A stretch of DNA of 64,000 nucleotides, from contig NC_084808.1 of assembly GCF_963583255.1 (NCBI RefSeq), positions 10,811,501 to 10,875,500 of the forward strand. Reading direction: 5' to 3'. This stretch comes from Pyrus communis (Eukaryota; Streptophyta; Magnoliopsida; Rosales; Rosaceae). Position numbers and translations under genes: made by a program. Every line of letters starts with the position of its first letter. The first letter of the stretch is position 1. The notes beneath the pieces are model-generated. The model made no database searches and was not told where the DNA came from. It saw only the letters and a list, made by a program, of their open reading frames with translations. Positions 59,201-64,000 of this stretch are shown one piece after another.

Positions 59201-61150
59201 ATCATATGGATGATGTGTTACAGGCAGAGTTAGGGATAGAACCTGTTATGCTACGTGATATTGACCAGTCGGTTATAGATGGCGATCGGTCAACTATCAT
59301 TCCCGAGACTATTTCTATTGACGACTTGTCGGATATGCCCAACGAGTCGCCTGTTATTGGTATGTCTGACGAATTACCTTTTGATGACTAGTTGCTTGCT
59401 GCTAGTATGACTAACAAGTTACTTGTTGATGATTCTTCTAATGGTTTGATACAAGATCGAAACACACATGAGGTAAATTCTGATGATTTTTCTACTTGTC
59501 AGTTGCCTCCACGAGTTAATTGTGGAAAACCTAAAGTACAATATGAGCTTGATATGCATGCCAAAACCAAGTATCCTATCAACAACTATGTATCTACTTA
59601 TCGTTTTTTCAAACCATGTGCACCTTACATATGTCAGCTATCTAGTGTATCAGTTCCAACAAGATTGCAGAATGCTTTGTCTGACCCTAAATGGGTTAAT
59701 GCCATAAATGTTAAGATGGAAGCTTTGGAAAAGAATTCCATTTGGGATTTGGTTTCGTTGCCAAATAGGAAGAAAACTGTTAGATATGGATGGGTGTTCA
59801 CGATTAAGCAAAAAGCAGATGTTTCTATTGACCGGTACAAAGCCAGATTAGTTGCTAAGGGTTATGCTCAAACCTATGATGTGGACTATTAGGAGACTTT
59901 TGCTCCTATTACCAAACTTAACACTATATGTGTTCTTCTGTCCTTAGCAGCAAACCAGGACTGGCCCTTATTACAATTTGATGTTAAGAATGCTTTCCTT
60001 CATGGTGATCTTAAGGATGAAGTTTATATGGATCTCCCACCTGGTATAGGTACATATCCTGAAAAAGGTGTTGTGTGCAGATTAAAAAAGGCTTTGTATG
60101 GTTTGAAACAATCTCCTAGAGCATAGTTTAGGAGGTTTACAAGTTCAATGAAGAAGTTTAGGTATTTTCAGAGTCATTCAGATCATACTTTGTTTCTAAA
60201 GCGACGAAATAGTAAACTAACTGCATTGATTATTTATGTTGATAACATGATAGTGACTGGTGATGATCAAGAGGAGGTACAACGAATTCAAAAGTACCTA
60301 GCTATTGAATTTGAGATGAAAAAATTGGGTGAATTAAAGTATTTTTTTTGGAATTGAGGTTGCATGATCCAAGCATGGTATTTTTGCTATCTCAACGGAA
60401 GTATGTTCTTAATTTATTAGCTGAAACAAGTATGTTAGATTGCAAACCTGTTGATACTCCAATTAAGCAGAATCATTGTCTGGGCTTATTTCTAGATCAA
60501 GTTCATACTCATAAGGAACGGTATCAAAGGCTTGTGGGAAGATTAATTTATTTGTCTCACACTTGCCCCGACATTGCTTATGCAGTTAGTGTGGTAAGTC
60601 AGTTTATGCGCTTACCTAGTGAAGCTCATATGGGTGCAGTAATCTGTATTTTGAGGTACTTGACTCCTAACAGAGGCTTAGTTTTCTCCAAGATGGTCAT
60701 TTGAATGTAGAAGGGTATACAGATACAGATTGGGCTCACTGATCGGTGATCTACATTTGGATACTTTACTTTTGTGGGTCGTAATCTAGTTACTTGGAGA
60801 AGCAAGAAACAAAAAGTGGTGGCTAGGTCAAGTGTTGAAGCTGAGTTTTGTGGTATGTCTCATGGTGTATGTGAGTTGTTGTGGTTGAAAAAATTGTTGA
60901 GAGATCTTGGATTTAAACCAAAGGGTGCTATGAAACTCCATTGTAATAACAAGGCTGCTATTAATATTGCTCATAATCCAGTCCAACATGATCGAACAAA
61001 ACATGTGGAGATTGATTGACATTTCATCAAGGAAAAATTGGATGCTGGAATTATTAATTTTCTATTTGTGGGATCTCAAGATCAACTTGTTGATGTGCTT
61101 ACTAAGGATGTGTCTAATAGTGTGTTTTCCAACGCGCTTGACAAGTTAGA
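59201..61150 (+). pseudogene. Copia B reverse transcriptase and RNase H
   Basis: Linker 59206-59640, then RT: WVFTIKQKADVSIDRYKARL, AKGYAQTYDVDY (then TAG at 59890), NAFLHGDLKDEVYMDLPPG, KKALYGLKQSPRA. The active site reads YVDN (Asn codon AAC at 60244-60246) instead of YVDD. RNase H runs 60460-61150 (TWRSKKQKVVARSSVEAEF, HCNNKAAINIAHNPV, TKHVEID) in several frames. Multiple stops and the active-site change make it inactive. Confidence 0.85.
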
Positions 61151-61185
61151 CATGCGTGACATCTTTACTCCAACTTAAGGGAGAG

Positions 61186-61368
61186 TGTTGCGAGTAATAT
61201 ATTTATATATTAGTTAAATAGTAGTCTGTTGTCTCACATTGATGAAGTGCATATGTAATACCAATTGTAACTCCTATGTATACTCCACTTTGGAGATTAA
61301 TGTATATACAAGAAATTCCCAAATATTATCATATATATTTTTAGTATTTTACCATATTTATTTCAACT
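61186..61368 (+). repeat. 3' LTR of copia family B
   Basis: 183 bp, directly after the polypurine tract. Ends CAACT, as does the partner, instead of the usual CA. Confidence 0.85.
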
Positions 61369-61587
61369 ATTTTAATATTTTCTTAGAACAAAATATTCGC
61401 CAACTTCTTTGAATACAATTAGATTACTCACCTATTTCCAATTTAGCTAATATTTTACAAGGATGACCTATGAGGTGCAACTTGAAAAATAGTCAGTTTT
61501 TATCGTTCAAGTTCGATATGATATAGACCCTACAACAAATTCTTTATTTTAAAATAAATACAAAATACAAATCTCTTCTCTTAAAGG

Positions 61588-61643
<56 letters not shown>

Positions 61644-61670
61644 TTCATAGTGGGGGCTAGCTGGCCCCAC
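61369..61670 (-). mobile_element. Possible distal part of the hAT relic
   Basis: Flank of copia B. Near 61651-61667 it reads GTGGGGGCTAGCTGGCCCC, reminiscent of the GGGGCC-type hAT end at 56466, but not a clear inverted repeat. Contains (TA)n at 61592-61641. Confidence 0.35.
61592..61641. repeat. (TA)n microsatellite
   Basis: About 25 TA units. Confidence 0.95.
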
Positions 61671-62271
61671 AACTAATCTTTATTTAATTATGTATCTAAA
61701 ATTTATTGTCTTTTAGATTAATCAAATAATAAAATTCACAACTTTTAAAAACTAAAATTTTATCATTTAATTTCTATAATTTTTGAATTTCTTAATAATT
61801 TTATCATTCAACTTCCGAAATTTGAAACAATTGAGGACGGTATCGAGAGGATTCGTGCACTGTTCAATGTAACTTCGACTCAATTTATTATATTTATACA
61901 TGTTGAAGAAAGAGACTGATGAAAGACTTTCTGCTAATATAGATGGTATTTTTCCATATTGAAAAATAAATCTTTACCTAAGTGCTTTAGGTTGAATGTT
62001 TATATTCAAATATTGTATTAGAACATGCTATCTTTATGCCCAACTGTTACCCAATTTCAATATATAACTTGAATTATCGCTTTAGTGCTGAGAGTTGTCC
62101 TACACCACAAAAGGAAGCTTTGCCTAAAATGTTTAAAATTTTTTAATCTCTTTCTTCTGTTATCAATTGATTTTAGATTGGACAGAAACCTATTGTTTAT
62201 AGAAACTTATTTTTTATTTATCGTACACTTATATCTATACACAATTATAGATTAAAGGCATGATCCCTTAG
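61671..62271. other. Intergenic, 3' side of XTH pseudogene
   Basis: AT-rich; no gene or clear repeat seen. Confidence 0.4.
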
Positions 62272-64000
62272 CTAAATTTGTATAGCACATTCGGGAGGAA
62301 GGCCTTGGGGAAAGCGCTTTCTATCTGCACAGTAGTTATAAATCATGTAATTTTTCTGTACCCACTTAAGCTTCTCTTGACTTGAGGTATCCAGTTCTTC
62401 TGTGAGCCATGATCTACTTGCAGATCTTCATGAATTTGATGACGAGCTACAACGATGCACCTGAAGACCATATGCAAGCATTGGAGTTAAAGTTTCTAAG
62501 GGAGGCAGTGAATGGTGGCTGTGACCAGTCTGTCTTGACCAGCCCTCCTCTTGTTGCCCAGTCATCAGCATTCCAGAGGCTAGAGGTTATCCTCATTGGT
62601 TGGTTCTTTGGGAAAGGAATACCAATCCTTGACTCTAGGTTCTTGAACTCTCTAATGGGTATGCCATCAACAGACAATCTAAACAAGACAGTATATTAAT
62701 TAAAATTATTTCGAAGTGTGGAAAGAACATAAATTCAATTCATGAATATATACTTCATGTTATTAAACTAGCCTCATTCATTCAATTGTTTATGAATAAT
62801 CATTTATATTCACTACAAAAAGTAAAAATAAGAAATGGGTCTTATGGGACGCTCAAAATGCGTTGCAAAAGTAGCCAGTCGCAAAAGTAGCCAAACGCGT
62901 TGCAATAGCCTTTTAATGACGGCCTTGCGATGGTTAGTAACGCGTCACAACAAAGTGGTGTCGTAAATGTTTGGTCGATTATATGCGATGCTTTGAGTGC
63001 ATCACAAATACGATTTACTATGGGTTTGCGACAGTAGGTTATGCGTCGCAAATAAGTGGTCTCAGATTTAAAAAAAAAATATTCGACATCAAATGGGATA
63101 TCACTACAACATTATTTTTAATAGCTTCACCAAAATTATTTCATGTGAAATTTACTATAGGTTTCAAACTAAAATAAGAATCCAACCTCACTGATATTAT
63201 TCATAATTCACAAATCAAAAACATATTTTGCCTCATTCATTCAATTCATAATTATCTCAAACAATCCGATGTTATCCTTATTATACAACTAGATATTGAA
63301 ACAAGATTTAACGTGGTTGGTTAATGGATCAAATTAGTAATTTTGAGGATTGGATCAATAAAGGAAATATAAAATAAAATGATAACGGAGTGCATAATGA
63401 TATTTTAAATGTAAATATGATTCGTAAAAATTAACAGTTAACATAACATGTCAAACTAACGATTACAATAAGATAATATTTTCTCTTACATGATGGACTG
63501 GGGATTCCAAAGGATAGAGTAGGGGTCGAACCAAAGATAGAATTGTTGCTCTCTATTGCCTTTGCCTTGGGTATATATATTGGTGTGAAGAATGTAAGGA
63601 TCACCAGTCACATTCCCCAAGAACTCCATGTCTATCTCGTCATTCCATGCTGAAATTTTTGAGGATAGCTGCAGCAAGAGACATATATCATCGAATACTT
63701 ATGACTCAGTATTGAAAACTTAAAAAAGAATAAACTAATGCAAATATTTATATAAAATTAGAGGCCCGTGCCCGTGACGCACATAGCATGTAGTGACAGT
63801 GCCAGCGGAGTTTCAAGGAACAAGCTTCAGCTGCATGTCAACTTTTCCAAAGAGATATTCTTTCCTAGATTGAAAGCCTGACCCAGAGGCTTTGTCGAGT
63901 GACAAGGTAAGAAGCTGGCCATTGTCGAGTATTTTACCACGGCCATCTCCCCACGTAATGACGAAGTCATCGTCGAAATTTCCAGCAGTAGTACCCAGAA
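62272..64000 (-). pseudogene. XTH pseudogene (partial at window end)
   Basis: Same family and orientation as 43242-44397. Exon parts: 63783 to beyond 64000, 63490-63668 and 62272-62678. It retains [23 protein letters not shown] and RKRFPQGLPPECA. Breaks: GGA-to-TGA in exon 1 (codon at 63813-63815, after LVP), an 18-bp in-frame loss of the TADFHT segment in exon 2, and in exon 3 a one-base deletion after SGAS plus an in-frame TGA shortly after. Splice sites GT-AG remain at the exon borders I could see. The N-terminal end, including any signal peptide, lies beyond the window. Confidence 0.85.
62812..63110. mobile_element. CACTA-like terminal fragment in XTH pseudogene intron
   Basis: Begins CACTACAAAAAGTAAAAATA (62812), then repeated forms of TTGCGACGCAT, GCGTTGCAA and GCGTCGCAA on both strands, the sub-terminal pattern of CACTA elements. 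It lies in the intron between exons 2 and 3. I see no second terminus. Confidence 0.5.

Larger units (their letters stand above)
57432..61368 (+). mobile_element. Gag-less Ty1-copia retrotransposon (family B)
   Basis: LTRs 57432-57615 (184 bp) and 61186-61368 (183 bp), both TGTTGC...CAACT, with target duplications ATTTT (57427-57431, 61369-61373). Primer-binding site TGGCATCAGAGCAG follows the 5' LTR at 57616 and a polypurine tract AAGGGAGAG precedes the 3' LTR. Protease sequence begins only about 240 bp after the primer-binding site, so gag is absent. The integrase, RT and RNase H are broken by stops. The whole element is 3.94 kb against about 5 kb for a usual copia. Confidence 0.9.

Overview
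This is a stretch of plant nuclear genome: spliced genes with GT-AG introns, plant-type LTR retrotransposons, a chromovirus, a TAT-lineage Gypsy, CACTA and hAT relics, a tRNA-type SINE and a piece of plastid rDNA. The repeat families look like those I associate with woody Rosaceae (apple or pear type), but that is recollection and no search was run. About four fifths of the window is transposon-derived. Only one host gene looks functional.

Layout. 1-3214: old LTR-like sequence carrying a complete solo LTR (145-2384, TSD CCCAC). 3215-9040: two broken plus-strand copies of one Ty1-copia family (family A), one with a SINE in its LTR. 9044-9260: decayed plastid 16S rRNA fragment joined directly to the copia integrase. 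10360-15647: a SET-domain protein gene (minus strand, about nine exons), now a pseudogene. 15941-23055: full-length family A copia (minus) with TSD ACTAC. 23390-25970: LINE relic (minus) that stops just before its reverse transcriptase. 26522-42620: a nest. A minus-strand Gypsy derivative (26522-26581 plus 40289-42620) was split by a 13.7-kb TAT-type Gypsy (26582-40288, plus) and also hit by a 984-bp hAT remnant (41164-42147).

43242-44397: an intact three-exon xyloglucan endotransglucosylase/hydrolase (XTH) gene. 44790-45990: CACTA-like relic. 46288-56410: a young Tekay/Del-like chromovirus (minus) with two 2,332-bp LTRs that differ at five sites by eye and a 1,605-codon gag-pol broken by one nonsense codon. 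Its leader carries a duplicated primer-binding site around a tandem 232-bp TRIM-like LTR. 56466-61670: second hAT relic with a 3.9-kb gag-less copia (57432-61368, TSD ATTTT) beside or inside it. 62272-64000: a second XTH copy, same orientation, clearly a pseudogene and cut by the window end.

The host content is therefore an XTH tandem pair (one intact, one dead) pushed about 18 kb apart by insertions, and a dead SET-domain gene. No complete new system was seen. The most unusual structures are the chimeric chromovirus leader (53500-54090), the clustered heat-shock-element-like palindromes in its LTRs, the hairpin-repeat array in the TAT LTRs, and the plastid rDNA/copia junction.
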